Shown here: one piece after another, positions 1 through 9,047 of the stretch
How positions within the stretch are numbered: position 1 is the stretch's first letter
Layout: every line of letters begins with the position of its first letter
Origin: Isosphaeraceae bacterium
GTDB lineage: Bacteria > Planctomycetota > Planctomycetia > Isosphaerales > Isosphaeraceae
Length of the DNA stretch: 38,041 nucleotides
Assembly (NCBI GenBank): GCA_021324445.1
Contig: JAJPJC010000045.1
Coordinates: 1-38,041 of the forward strand
Reading direction: 5' to 3'
Program-made: the position numbers and the translations under genes
Notes under the pieces: model-generated
Database searches by the model: none
The model's input: only the letters and a program-made list of their open reading frames with translations
What the model was told of the DNA's origin: nothing

Positions 1-149
1 CCCGAGTTGTAGATGACGATCAGGTCGATCCCGCCGGCCTCTTCGCACTTGGCGCTGATCCCGGTCCCGGCACCGCCGCCGAGGATCGGCAGGCCCGCGG
101 CGGCCTTCTGGCGCAACCGCTCCAGGATCGTGGCACGCGACTCAGCCAT
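1..149 (-). CDS. Phosphoenolpyruvate hydrolase family protein, N-terminal fragment
   Basis: The first 49 codons of a minus-strand gene that runs off the left edge. The peptide starts [14 protein letters not shown] and contains [20 protein letters not shown] followed by IVIYNS. This glycine-rich strand-loop and the AKxEExGGxDLIxxYNSG block are typical of the N-terminus of the TIM-barrel 'phosphoenolpyruvate hydrolase-like' family, which is related to PEP mutase/isocitrate lyase-type barrels and also occurs fused to Tm-1-like ATP-binding domains. The ATG at 149 fits the family's usual start, since the helix before GGGAGTG is normally this short. It lies 33 bases beyond the stop of the ABC permease gene on the same strand and may be co-transcribed with it. 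The substrate is unknown, and the catalytic part lies outside the window. Confidence 0.75.
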   Translation of the reverse strand, partial: MAESRATILERLRQKAAAGLPILGGGAGTGISAKCEEAGGIDLIVIYNS

Positions 150-182
150 TTTCAGCAGCCCTCAATCGAGCGAGCGAGCGAC

Positions 183-1847
183 CTACCCCAGCCCGCCGGC
201 ACGCCACCATCGCCATCGGAAGGCCAGGTAGGTGATCCAGAAGCAGACGAGGCTCAAGGGCGGGTAGATGCAGAGGAAGATCGCCCAGACCGGCATCTGG
301 AGCTTCGGTGTGATCGGCACCCAGACCTCGTCCCGGACGTTCAGCGGCTGGCTGGCCCAGGCTTCGTTCCGGCCGGTGTGCATCGGCACGCTGAGCGCGG
401 CCGAGAACGGGCTGGTGACCGACAGGCCGGCTAACGACGCCCGGCTGAACGACTCGATCCGTTCGAGATACCACCCCAACCCCAGGGGCAGCACAAAAAG
501 GACCAGCAAAGTCAGATAGGTCAGGACCATCGCCACGGACGTCCGCCGGGCCAACGACGAGCACATCAGGCCGATGGTCGAGGTCGCCAGGCAGGTGACG
601 GCAATGATCGCCAGGAAGATGATCAGGGTGAAGAAGCGGTTCCGCAGCTCGGGGAGCAGGATGTAGGCCAGAAGGATCTGCTCGGTCAGAAGAAAGGTCA
701 GGACAGTAGAGACCCGCAGGGCGGCCATCAGCTTGGCCAGCACGATCTTGCCCGGCCGGAGCAGGGTCGTCAGCAGCAGGCTCAGGGTCTGCCGCTCCCG
801 CTCCTGGGTGATGCTCCCCGCCGAGAAGACCGGTCCGACGAGCAGGTTGAACGTCAGCACATAGGCGACATAGTAGGCCGCCAGGTCCGAGCGGAGGAAC
901 AGCAGGGCCGCCATCAAGGGGATCGACAGCAGCATGCTGACCTGGATCACCACCCGCAGCATCAAGGTCCCCTGGCTGAAGATCTCGCTCCGCAGCTCCT
1001 TGTCCAGGACCGGGTTGGTGCCGTCGGGCATCAAGTCGGTCCGCTTGGCCGGCGCGAACAGCTTGTCGGGGAACAGCTCGCGATCGATCACCACCCCGAT
1101 CGCGTACTTCATCTCCTCCTCCTCGTCGATGACGTCCTTGCCCTCGCTGCCGACGTCGGGCGGCCGGAGCAACCGTCGATTGATCAGGATGCCCAGCACC
1201 GTCCAGGTGGCCAGGCACCAGGGCGGCAGCACGGCGATCGAGACGAAGTCGCGCGCCTGGACGTTGTCCGTTCGCGTCAGCACCACGCAGGCCACCGCCA
1301 GCGGCAGGATCACCAGGTAGCTCACCACCAGGGCCGAGCTGGTGCGGCCGAAATAGCTCGAGCAGGCGACGCTCAGCAGGCCGAACGTCCCGGCCGCCAG
1401 GATCAAGACCAGGTAGCCGCGGGTGATCTCCGAGAGGAGCAACCCGCCCAGCAGGTAGCAGAGGATCATCAGCGGCAAGCTGGAGACGATCAGGATCACC
1501 AGGTAGCTCAGCGAGCTCAGCAGCTTGCCGACGAGGATCGTACCCGGCCGCAGCGGGCTGGCCAGCAGCAGCTCGTAGGTCTTTCGCTCCTTCTCACCCG
1601 TGATGCTCCCCGCGGCGAACGTCGGCGCCATCAGCGCCACCAGGAAGAACTGCCCGAGGAAGAAAATATCGAAGAGCCGGCGCGCCACCCCCGAGCTGAC
1701 CTGCCGCCGGCCCTCCTCGGCCGGCCAGTAGAAGTACACCAGCGCCCCCAGGGCCGAGACGTAAAGCAGTTGCAGGATGAACGCGCGCGGCGACCGTAGG
1801 GTCACCAGCAGCTCGCGGGTCAACACGGGATTGTCGCGGAGAATCAT
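183..1847 (-). CDS. ABC-2 type transporter permease, two internally homologous halves
   Basis: A 554-residue integral membrane protein of about twelve hydrophobic segments, built as a tandem duplication. NPVLTREL (residues 6-13) matches NPVLDKEL (278-285). GSITGEKERKTYELLLASPL (80-99) matches GSITQERERQTLSLLLTTLL (344-363). The E(K/R)ER-T--LLL--PLRPG block is the conserved cytoplasmic coupling segment of ABC-2 permeases of the GldF/NosY type. An acidic stretch DEEEE near 241-245 links the halves. The ATG at 1847 has a weak GGAG about eleven bases upstream. The ATPase gene lies upstream on the same strand, but 271 bases with a strong hairpin intervene. A single chain with two half-permeases could work with an ATPase homodimer. 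The exported substrate cannot be read from the sequence. Confidence 0.88.
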   Translation of the reverse strand: MILRDNPVLTRELLVTLRSPRAFILQLLYVSALGALVYFYWPAEEGRRQVSSGVARRLFDIFFLGQFFLVALMAPTFAAGSITGEKERKTYELLLASPLRPGTILVGKLLSSLSYLVILIVSSLPLMILCYLLGGLLLSEITRGYLVLILAAGTFGLLSVACSSYFGRTSSALVVSYLVILPLAVACVVLTRTDNVQARDFVSIAVLPPWCLATWTVLGILINRRLLRPPDVGSEGKDVIDEEEEMKYAIGVVIDRELFPDKLFAPAKRTDLMPDGTNPVLDKELRSEIFSQGTLMLRVVIQVSMLLSIPLMAALLFLRSDLAAYYVAYVLTFNLLVGPVFSAGSITQERERQTLSLLLTTLLRPGKIVLAKLMAALRVSTVLTFLLTEQILLAYILLPELRNRFFTLIIFLAIIAVTCLATSTIGLMCSSLARRTSVAMVLTYLTLLVLFVLPLGLGWYLERIESFSRASLAGLSVTSPFSAALSVPMHTGRNEAWASQPLNVRDEVWVPITPKLQMPVWAIFLCIYPPLSLVCFWITYLAFRWRWWRAGGLG

Positions 1848-1935
1848 GGGTCGCTGCGCTCCAGTGCTCCGTCCGCCGGTTCAGCGCGGGCCTCCAGACC
1901 CCGCCGAACGCCCAGGACCACCGCAGGTGAGTGCT

Positions 1936-2058
1936 TGGTTCGGACGGGACGAAGGTCCTCCAATCTCGGGCGTCAGCCCGACTCCGCCAGCGGATCGCAC
2001 TGACGTGCGAGGTTGGAGGGCCGCTGGCCCCGTCCGAACCACGTTCGCACGAACGTGG
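1936..2058. repeat. Long imperfect hairpin followed by a short perfect hairpin between ABC ATPase and permease genes
   Basis: Thirteen-base outer arms at 1936-1948 and 2029-2041 are fully complementary. Inside them CCTCCAATCTCG (near 1957-1968) pairs with CGAGGTTGGAGG (2008-2019) with one mismatch, and CGTCAG (1971-1976) pairs with CTGACG (2000-2005). The whole can fold into one hairpin of about 106 bases. A second hairpin, CCACGTTCG-CA-CGAACGTGG, occupies 2039-2058. It sits in the 271-base gap between the stop of the ATPase gene and the start of the permease gene, both minus strand. It could be a small palindromic repeat element, or an RNA structure that lowers or protects the downstream message. 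No T-tract follows, so it is not a classic intrinsic terminator. Confidence 0.7.
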
Positions 2059-2118
2059 TCATGGTGGTGATCACCGAGAAGTCTCCCAATAGCCACCGAA
2101 GACTGAAAAACCGAGGGT

Positions 2119-3048
2119 TTAGCTCACAATCCCCTTCGTGATCATCATGAAGACATCTTCGAGCGAGAGCGGCTCCTCGGCGAAGGACTGCACGACGATG
2201 CCGTTTTGGATGAGCCGGTCGAGCAGCCGGGCCATATCCTGGTCCTGCCCTTCGAACTCGGCGTTGAGCGTATGGTCGTAGGTCTCGACCAGCCGGATCG
2301 CCTGGTCCTGGCGGAGGAGCTCGGCGGCTTTCTCGGTAGACTCATCCAGGACGCGGACCTTCAACACGCGGTGCGAGCGGATCTGCTGCTGGATGTCGAC
2401 AATGCTGCCGGCGGCCAGAAGCTTGCCGCGCTCGATGATGCCGATCGAGGTGCAGAAGTCGGACAGCTCCGAGAGGATATGGCTGGAGATCAGGATCGTC
2501 TTGCCCATCTGGCGCAGTTCATTGAGCAGGGCCTTCATCTCGAGCCGGGCCCTGGGGTCCAGGCCCGAGGCCGGCTCGTCCAGGATGAGCACCGGGGGGT
2601 CGTGGACCAGGGTCTTGGCCAGGCAGAGCCGCTGCTTCATCCCCTTGGAGAGCCCGTTGACGTAGTCGTCCCGCTTGTGGGTCAGGTCGAGCAGGTCGAG
2701 GACTTCGCCGATGATCTTCTTGCGATAAGAGCGGGGGATCTCGTAGGCGACGGCGAAGAAGTCGAGGAACTCCCAGACCTTCATGCCGTCGTAGACGCCA
2801 AAGTCGTCGGGCATGAAGCCGATGACCCGCCGCACCGACATCGGCTCGGCGGTGACCGAGTAGCCCGCGACGCGCCCTTCGCCGGCCGTCGGCCGCAGCA
2901 GGGTCGCCAGGAACCGGATGGTGGTGCTCTTGCCCGCGCCATTGGGCCCGATGAAACCGAAGGTTTCGCCCTTGCCGATCGAGAAGCTCAGGTCCTCGAC
3001 GGCGACGAAGTCGCCGTAATGCTTGGTAAAGTGGATCACCTCGATCAT
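2119..3048 (-). CDS. ABC transporter ATP-binding protein
   Basis: A 309-residue ATPase subunit of an ABC-2 exporter. Walker A GPNGAGKST is at residues 34-42, the signature LSKGMKQR at 133-140 and Walker B VLILDEPA at 153-160, followed by the D-loop SGLDP. The H-switch is SSHILSE near 189-195. The Q-loop position reads MPDD, without the usual glutamine, as is common in the CcmA/NodI-like group. About 90 residues after the nucleotide-binding domain form the C-terminal extension typical of drug- and polymer-type exporters. AAGGA lies eight bases before the ATG at 3048. The 881-aa gene ends 62 bases upstream and the permease starts 271 bases downstream, so the three probably form one export unit. 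ATP hydrolysis on the cytoplasmic face would drive the permease. Confidence 0.93.
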   Translation of the reverse strand: MIEVIHFTKHYGDFVAVEDLSFSIGKGETFGFIGPNGAGKSTTIRFLATLLRPTAGEGRVAGYSVTAEPMSVRRVIGFMPDDFGVYDGMKVWEFLDFFAVAYEIPRSYRKKIIGEVLDLLDLTHKRDDYVNGLSKGMKQRLCLAKTLVHDPPVLILDEPASGLDPRARLEMKALLNELRQMGKTILISSHILSELSDFCTSIGIIERGKLLAAGSIVDIQQQIRSHRVLKVRVLDESTEKAAELLRQDQAIRLVETYDHTLNAEFEGQDQDMARLLDRLIQNGIVVQSFAEEPLSLEDVFMMITKGIVS

Positions 3049-3110
3049 GGGTCGTCCTTCTGCCTTTCCTTTCGGTCGCAGGGTCTGGGCCGGTCGCAGG
3101 CGGATCGGAG

Positions 3111-5756
3111 TCAGGGGCGGGGGCCCCTGGGTGGCATCGCGGGCCGGGCCTTCTTGAGGGCCGCGGGTGGTCGGCGGGGCACCATGCCGGCGCCGCGCCG
3201 GGGGAAGAGGGTCGGTGTCCCCAGCTCCACGGGGTTGCGGGGATCGACGGCCGGGAGCTTCTCGGGGCCCAGGGCCAGGAGGTTGTACCGCGGGCCATCG
3301 GGGCTCGGCGGCGGGCCGCTGCGGAGGTGGACGATCACGGCCGTGAACCCGCGGTGGCGGTCGACCGGCGGCTCGATCACCTGGCCGGGCATGGTCCGGG
3401 CGACCCAGGCGACCAGGCGGAGCTCGCCGCGGTTCTCCTCGCGCGGTTCCCAGGTCGTCCGCAGGGCGTGCAAAACCGGGTTCGGGTCGGGGCCCGGCTC
3501 GAAGGCGAATGGCCCGGCGGCCGGCGCGGATCGCTCCGCGGCGATGGCCACGCTGGTCTTTGCGGCGATGGTCCCCAGCGCGTGCTCCGTCCGCTGGTTC
3601 GGACCGGAGAGGTCGACGAGGGTCGCGTCCCGCAGCTCGAGCTCGCTGTCGTTGACCAACCGCCGGTTCGAGCCGTCTCCTTCGATCTTGATGCTGCCGG
3701 CCAGCGTCGCCATCTCCTCGGCGCGGAAGAACGACAGGCTGCGGGGCTGGACCGACAAGCCCAGCAGCGCCGGCACCGGGTTGGATTGCCAGAGCGAGGT
3801 CGTCACATCCTCGCCGCGGATCGATCGACCGCTATCCAGCGGCAGGGCCAGGGCCGTCGGGTTGTGCGGATAGGAGATGGCGTAGCTGCCGCGGCCGGAG
3901 GTGTACAGCGAGGCGAACCGGCTGAGGTGGGCCCGGGGATATTCCCCCTGGACTTCCAGCAGATCGATCTCGTCGCAGGCCGAATCGAATCCCAGGTCGT
4001 AGGCCGCGACCCGCTGCACGCCGATGGCGAAACCCAGGGCGACCAGCGGCACGACCAGCCACGCCCATTCGCGACGATTGAGGAGGACGCGGCAGACCAG
4101 CCAGTTCAGGGGCACGATCGCGATCAGATAGGCGAGGATCACCTTGATCACGAAGGTCGAGCTGGGGATCGTGATGCCGGAAGCCTCGTCCAGCAGGTCG
4201 CGGGCGAGGGTGGGGAACCGCATCGTGTCGCGCCAGTCGGAGACGCCCGGCAACTGGGCCAGCACGTCCTCGGGCTCGTCGAACTTCTCCTCGGCGGCAG
4301 TCGTGCGCGAAAACCGTTCGGCTGACGACTTCGGTGGCTCGGGCTTCTTCGGGGCAGCGTCCTCCTCGGGACGGGCGTCGCGGCTGGTGATCCGATACCA
4401 GGTCAGATCCAGCCCGGGGAGCCGGTTGCGGCGGGGCGGCGAATAGCTGAAGCCATCGAACCCGGCCGCGCCCACGACCGGCTCCTCGGGCCGGCGGAGG
4501 ACCACCCGGCGGATCATCGTATCGAGGCCCGGCCAGCTCGACAGTGCCGGCTCGGTCGGGTTCAGCGTCAGCATGGTGATCCGGCCCCGGCCCACGCGGC
4601 GCTCCACGGCCAGCAGATGCGGGCTGGCCTCACCCAGCGGAATGGTCGACGACCCCGGCGCCGGGCGGAGGACCGACAGATAGACCGGCTTGCCGGTCGC
4701 CAGCGGAATCGGGGCCGGCGGCTGATAGATCCGCCCGAAGCGTTGACTGAAGTCGCTCGCCCGGCCGTTCTGGCCGTCCGGCACGATCGTCAGGGGCGCC
4801 GTCGGAGGCGGATACGATTGGGAGAGCGGCTGCAAGTCCGCTGCCTGGAGGCTCACGGTCTCGCCGGTCGCCTCCGCCGGCAGGTACGGGCCCAGGAAGC
4901 TCTCGCGATACAGCGGGTAGGCCTGCCCGGCGCCGCCGGTGAAGATCAACTGGCCCCCCCAGTGCAGCCAGTCCAGCAGGGCCTGCTGCTGAAAGAGCGA
5001 CAGCATATCGGGCGGGAGACCGTCCCAGATCACGTGGCTGATCGTGCTCCAGGTCAGGGGGTGGTTGGACAGCGGCAGCTTATCCGGCTCCATGGGCAAG
5101 ACCAGCCGGTAGTAGCGCAGCCGATCAAGGTCCCGGCTGTTGTCCCGCTCGGCCCCTGTCGGGATCATCGCCTCCATCCGGTTCCAGGCCGAGAACTGGT
5201 TGGTGGCTTCCTTGCTGAGGACCAGGACCAACATCTGGTGCGGCTCGAGCACCGTCAGCGCCGCCGACCAGCTGGCATCGGGGCGCAAGGCACCCGGCCG
5301 GACCATGTCCAGCATCCACTCCTTGGGGATCCGGGTCAGAAGCACCTGCTGGACCAATCGCGCCCGCTGCTCCTTCTTCAGTCGCGCCTCGCGGCGATAG
5401 AGGACTTCCTGATAGGGATCCGAGCCCGGTTTGGTCAGGAGCATCACGCCGCTGGTCTGCAAGAAGCCCTCGTAGTCGTCGTCGTTGGCCCGCATCTCCA
5501 GGGTGAGTGTGGTCCAATGGTTCGCCTTGATGTAGGGGAGGACGTCGAACGGGGCCACCTGCGAGCGGAAGAATTCGAACGGCGGGCGGGTCCGGTCCTT
5601 CTCCAGCTTCTTCTTCAAGGCCTCGGGCTCGGTCAGGATCTGCAACCGTTCTTCTTCCGACTGGGTGAGCTGGGCCCGGGCCGGGGGAACCGCCGCCAGG
5701 ACCAGGACCAGGCCCGCCACCCACAGCCGAGCGAATCGTCGATTCAGGCCGTTCAC
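3111..5756 (-). CDS. Large secreted/membrane-anchored protein of unknown function, ABC-exporter associated
   Basis: An 881-residue protein starting at a GTG (5756) with GGAGGTG nine bases upstream. Residues 1-29 form a clear signal peptide (arginine-rich start, LVLVLAAVPPARA). A long extracytoplasmic region follows, including a segment around QLIFTGGAGQAYPLYRE that resembles the class I glutamine-amidotransferase-like (GATase1-like) modules of ABC-associated proteins. Two hydrophobic segments then enclose IVPLNWLVCRVLLNRREWAW, a motif common in proteins that accompany ABC-2 exporters. The C-terminal part appears to be extracytoplasmic again and ends in a Pro/Arg-rich tail. It is the first gene of a probable operon with the ATPase and permease and may act as an accessory or substrate-handling subunit. 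That role is inferred from position. No enzymatic motif was identified. Confidence 0.75.
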   Translation of the reverse strand: MNGLNRRFARLWVAGLVLVLAAVPPARAQLTQSEEERLQILTEPEALKKKLEKDRTRPPFEFFRSQVAPFDVLPYIKANHWTTLTLEMRANDDDYEGFLQTSGVMLLTKPGSDPYQEVLYRREARLKKEQRARLVQQVLLTRIPKEWMLDMVRPGALRPDASWSAALTVLEPHQMLVLVLSKEATNQFSAWNRMEAMIPTGAERDNSRDLDRLRYYRLVLPMEPDKLPLSNHPLTWSTISHVIWDGLPPDMLSLFQQQALLDWLHWGGQLIFTGGAGQAYPLYRESFLGPYLPAEATGETVSLQAADLQPLSQSYPPPTAPLTIVPDGQNGRASDFSQRFGRIYQPPAPIPLATGKPVYLSVLRPAPGSSTIPLGEASPHLLAVERRVGRGRITMLTLNPTEPALSSWPGLDTMIRRVVLRRPEEPVVGAAGFDGFSYSPPRRNRLPGLDLTWYRITSRDARPEEDAAPKKPEPPKSSAERFSRTTAAEEKFDEPEDVLAQLPGVSDWRDTMRFPTLARDLLDEASGITIPSSTFVIKVILAYLIAIVPLNWLVCRVLLNRREWAWLVVPLVALGFAIGVQRVAAYDLGFDSACDEIDLLEVQGEYPRAHLSRFASLYTSGRGSYAISYPHNPTALALPLDSGRSIRGEDVTTSLWQSNPVPALLGLSVQPRSLSFFRAEEMATLAGSIKIEGDGSNRRLVNDSELELRDATLVDLSGPNQRTEHALGTIAAKTSVAIAAERSAPAAGPFAFEPGPDPNPVLHALRTTWEPREENRGELRLVAWVARTMPGQVIEPPVDRHRGFTAVIVHLRSGPPPSPDGPRYNLLALGPEKLPAVDPRNPVELGTPTLFPRRGAGMVPRRPPAALKKARPAMPPRGPRP

Positions 5757-5946
5757 GGTTGAGTCACCTCCGGCTGCCCCCGCGCGGCACGCGGGGCGAG
5801 CCGATCCGGAGCGTGAGCGAATTGGTTCGTCGGGTCCTTACGAGTGTAACACCCTGAGAATCCCAGCGAAAGGGATCGGGGCGAGACAGCCGAGAGCCAG
5901 CGCGCCACCTCGGGACGATTCCGAAGCACACTCCTGGCGACGGCGG

Positions 5947-7647
5947 TCACCGCGTCCAGACATAGAAGGGGCCGGCCCGAGCATCGCGCCGATATCCGAG
6001 GACATACAGGCTCGGCTCGACGCCCTCGATCCGGGCCGTCGGGGAGGTCTTGACGACGACCCGCACCGGTCCAGAAGCCAGCGCGGCAGCCAGCCAGCGC
6101 GACCGCGGCTCGGCCTGCCCGAGCCGCTCGAAGACGGGATAGAGCCAGTCGTCGTAGACCAGCTCGGTCCGCCCGCCCAGCCGGTTGAACCCTGGGCGGT
6201 CCGAGAAGAAGACGGCGGAGCGGGGCTGCCCGACGTGGGTGACGATCGCCTCCACCGCCGCGCGATCGGCAAGCGTCCGCATGACGACGTTGGCCAGGTC
6301 GTTGACAGCGCAGGCCAGCACGCCCCACGCGGCCAGGGCGACCGGCATCAGGACCCGCCAGGAGGAGACGTCGTCCGCGGCGCGGGCCACGGCCCGGGCC
6401 GTCACGACGGAGCCGAAGACGATGGCTTGAATCGCATAATTGGACCAGGCCCCGCTGCTCATCCGGAACAAGACCGAGGACAGCGCGACTTCCCCGGCCA
6501 GGTAGATCCAGAACCCCGCGTCGATCCGACTCCCCAGGAACGATGAGCGAGCGATCACCGCACAAATCGGAGTCAACACGGTCATGGCTCCGGTCGTCCC
6601 GACCACGATCAAGGCGGAAAGGTTCGGGTTGGGCTGGACGCGGCGCAGCGCCAGCAGCACCAGGATGAGGCCAACCCAGCCGGTGCCGGCGATGGCGACA
6701 GCCTTCGGGGCGATGCCGGGGCGCGCCCCGACCACGCTGAGGCCGGCGGCCAGCCACAGCAGGATCAAGCCGGCGGTCATGTGGATGATCCCAATCCAGG
6801 TCACGGCGACGTGGTCCCAATCGGCCGGGTGGACGAGCCCGACCGTGCCCGCCGCCCAGAACGCCGCCTGCCAGATCCGGCCTCCGGTCACCAGTCCCTC
6901 CAGCCCGTACACCACCGTCACGACGACCGCGCCCGCCAGGAGACCGCACCCGATCGCCTTCCGCGGCACCCGCCCCCGCCACCCGCCCACGACCAGCAGG
7001 CACGTACTGATCGTCGCGGGCATCACCAAGTGCTGCTTGACGCACACCGCCAGTCCGAAGGCCACGTAGGCCGCGACCAGCCCCGGACCCTGGGATCCCC
7101 GGGCGTGCAGGGCTTCCAGGACCAGCAGGACGCCCGTGGTCTGAAGCGCCACGCCGGCCATGTCCGGCCGCACGGCCACCGGCTGTCCGGCCAGCACCGG
7201 CGCCGCGGCGATCAGCAGCACGGCCCACCACCCCGCCCGCCGCGGCGCGCCCCCCAGCCGCGCGAGCCGATACGCGGCGCCCAGCGTCGCCAGCAGACCC
7301 AGCACCGAGATCGACCGACCGGCCACTCGCGCCGCGGTGATCGGGTCCACTCCGGCCGCGGCCATCGGCCAGGCCACGAGCGCCGCAGCCCGGTAGTACA
7401 AGGGCGCGTGGATCAGCACCAGGGGGTTGGTGCCGCCGAAGGGACCATAGAGCTCGCCCGGTCCGGCCAAGAGTTGGTGGGCCACCGACAGCATCAGCGG
7501 CGACTCAAGGGCCTCGGTGTCCTCTTCCCCGACCGCCCGCACCAGCCAGAAGCCCAGGGTGATCGCCGCCGACAAACCCAGCACGACCGTGACCCAGGCC
7601 GAGATCCAGTACCCTCCACGGCGGTCGATCGCGTGGCTCGCTACCAT
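5947..7647 (-). CDS. GT-C family (GT39/ArnT-like) membrane glycosyltransferase
   Basis: A polytopic membrane protein of 566 residues from the ATG at 7647, preceded by AGGAG eight bases upstream. An upstream in-frame extension to 7695 is unlikely because it has no ribosome-binding site. The first loop after the first membrane helix carries acidic residues (EEDTEALESP), and a later loop carries HAPLYY. Together these match the DE...HPPLYY layout of lipid-phosphate-sugar-dependent transferases. About ten hydrophobic helices follow, then a soluble C-terminal domain from about residue 470. Such enzymes take a sugar from a polyprenyl-phosphate donor on the outer face of the cytoplasmic membrane. 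The acceptor is unknown. The gene stands alone, 190 bases from the 881-aa gene. A GC-rich hairpin at about 5778-5796 lies in that gap. Confidence 0.75.
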   Translation of the reverse strand: MVASHAIDRRGGYWISAWVTVVLGLSAAITLGFWLVRAVGEEDTEALESPLMLSVAHQLLAGPGELYGPFGGTNPLVLIHAPLYYRAAALVAWPMAAAGVDPITAARVAGRSISVLGLLATLGAAYRLARLGGAPRRAGWWAVLLIAAAPVLAGQPVAVRPDMAGVALQTTGVLLVLEALHARGSQGPGLVAAYVAFGLAVCVKQHLVMPATISTCLLVVGGWRGRVPRKAIGCGLLAGAVVVTVVYGLEGLVTGGRIWQAAFWAAGTVGLVHPADWDHVAVTWIGIIHMTAGLILLWLAAGLSVVGARPGIAPKAVAIAGTGWVGLILVLLALRRVQPNPNLSALIVVGTTGAMTVLTPICAVIARSSFLGSRIDAGFWIYLAGEVALSSVLFRMSSGAWSNYAIQAIVFGSVVTARAVARAADDVSSWRVLMPVALAAWGVLACAVNDLANVVMRTLADRAAVEAIVTHVGQPRSAVFFSDRPGFNRLGGRTELVYDDWLYPVFERLGQAEPRSRWLAAALASGPVRVVVKTSPTARIEGVEPSLYVLGYRRDARAGPFYVWTR

Positions 7648-7947
7648 CGAACACTCCTGCTCAAGCTCCCGGAGACAGCCGGTCGTTCGCCACAAGGGGA
7701 TCGGTTTGCGCCTCGCCAGGAAACGCGGCGCTCGAGACCCTGCTTCACGGCCGTGGATCCTGTATGATTGCGGGCATCAGAGTCTCGTCCCCAAACCCCC
7801 TCCGGGAGCGGAGCGGCAGTGGGATTCGATGCGGACGTCAAGGCGACCCGGGTCGCCTCGGTGCGCAGCGTCCCCTCCCCCCTCCCCGCGTGCAAGCTCG
7901 CATGCGGCGTTCCGGACCCGGTCCCCAGGCCGCAGACAGGAGTCGCG

Positions 7948-8055
7948 TGCCGTAAGTCCAAGCGGCGCAAGGCTGTGACGTAATGTGACGTATTTTTTTC
8001 CCCGGGTTTTATGCCGTAAGTTCAAGCGGCGCAAGGCTGTGACGGGATGTGACGT
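7948..8055. repeat. Two direct copies of a 44-base repeat in a 458-base intergenic region
   Basis: The stretch TGCCGTAAGTYCAAGCGGCG and what follows occurs at 7948-7991 and again at 8012-8055, a spacing of 64 bases. The two copies match at 41 of 44 positions. Each copy also contains a short internal duplication, TGTGACG. The spacer between them has a run of seven T residues and CCCCGGG. The rest of the gap (7648-7947) between the divergent glycosyltransferase and the amidohydrolase pair shows no credible gene. The repeat lies 50-158 bases before the amidohydrolase start, so a role as an operator or mRNA leader element is possible. A decayed dispersed repeat is equally possible. Confidence 0.75.
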
Positions 8056-8105
8056 GATTTCGGGGGTCGTCCCAAAGGTAAACCTCACGCTGAGGAGTTC
8101 CGCTG

Positions 8106-9047
8106 ATGAGCGGCCTGTCGTCCGATCATCGTCGTCGCGATGCCGCTCGGGCCGGCTCGGGCGCGGAGCGGCACCCCTCCCGCCGGGCGTTCCTGGGGCG
8201 ATCGGTTGCCGCCACGGTCGCCCTGGGAACCAGCCGGCCCTGTCCCGCGGCCGGGAGGATCACCGATCCGCCGCCTCGGAACAAGGTCATCGACTGTCAT
8301 GCTCATCTTCAGCATCATAGCCGCTGGACCTGGGAGGAGGATGACCGGAAGTTGATCACAGCGGCCGACCGGCTGGGCATCGACCAGCTCTGCTGCTCCT
8401 GCCTCACGCCCCGGCGACCGGCCACGGCCGAGCAGTTCCGCGAATGCAACCGGTGGGTCCTCGAGGCCATGAAACGGTTCCCAGGCCGCGTGCTCGGCTA
8501 CTGTTACGTCAATCCGGGCTACACGCGAGAGGCCGTCGAAGAAATCCGCCGTTGCGTGCGCGACCAGGGATTCATCGGAGTGAAGCTCTACAATGAATAC
8601 CGGTGTACCGAACCGGTCGTCTTCCCGCTCATCGAGCTGGCGATCGAGCTGGGGGTGCCGATCCTGCACCACGCGGGGCATTTCCACTACGTCTCCCCGG
8701 AGCAGCCGCGGATCTCCGACGGCGGGCACCTCGCCGAGCTGGCCGGCCGCTACCCCGAGGCCAAGCTCATCTGTGCCCACGTCTGCGGCGGCGGCGACTG
8801 GGAGTGGACGATCAAGGCCCTCCGGAATGCGCCCAGCGTCTTTCTCGACACCAGCGGCAGCGTTCCGGATGACGGCGTCGTGGAGCTGGCCGCACGCACG
8901 CTGGGCGTGAGCCGGCTCCTCTTCGGCTGCGACATGTCGATGACCGCGAGCATGGGCCGGATCCGTGCCGCCGAACTGAGCGAGGCGGACAAGCAAAAAG
9001 TCCTGGGCGGCAACCTGGAAGCGATCTTGAAGGGGCGCAAGGCATGA
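8106..9047 (+). CDS. Tat-exported amidohydrolase family protein
   Basis: A 313-residue TIM-barrel hydrolase of the amidohydrolase-2 family. The N-terminus carries a twin-arginine signal, SRRAFLGRSVAATVALG (residues 25-41), so it is probably exported folded. The metal ligands are in place: HxH in DCHAH (H65, H67), the histidines of ILHHAGH (near 188-192), H225 in LICAHVCGGG and D276 in LLFGCDM. GAGGAG stands about eight bases before the ATG. The stop overlaps the start of the next gene by four bases (ATGA), so the two are translated together. The reaction is presumably hydrolysis or decarboxylation of a small substrate. No specificity motif was recognised. Confidence 0.87.
   Translation: MSGLSSDHRRRDAARAGSGAERHPSRRAFLGRSVAATVALGTSRPCPAAGRITDPPPRNKVIDCHAHLQHHSRWTWEEDDRKLITAADRLGIDQLCCSCLTPRRPATAEQFRECNRWVLEAMKRFPGRVLGYCYVNPGYTREAVEEIRRCVRDQGFIGVKLYNEYRCTEPVVFPLIELAIELGVPILHHAGHFHYVSPEQPRISDGGHLAELAGRYPEAKLICAHVCGGGDWEWTIKALRNAPSVFLDTSGSVPDDGVVELAARTLGVSRLLFGCDMSMTASMGRIRAAELSEADKQKVLGGNLEAILKGRKA

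Noticed and set aside
2206..3873. 555-codon open frame on the plus strand
   Set aside because: Antisense to the ABC ATPase and the 881-aa gene, which have clear motifs. It is Gly/Arg/Asp/Val-rich without family features, as expected for shadows in high-GC DNA.
7764..8088. Several short frames in the intergenic region before the amidohydrolase
   Set aside because: Short, mutually overlapping, without start signals, and crossing the direct repeats.
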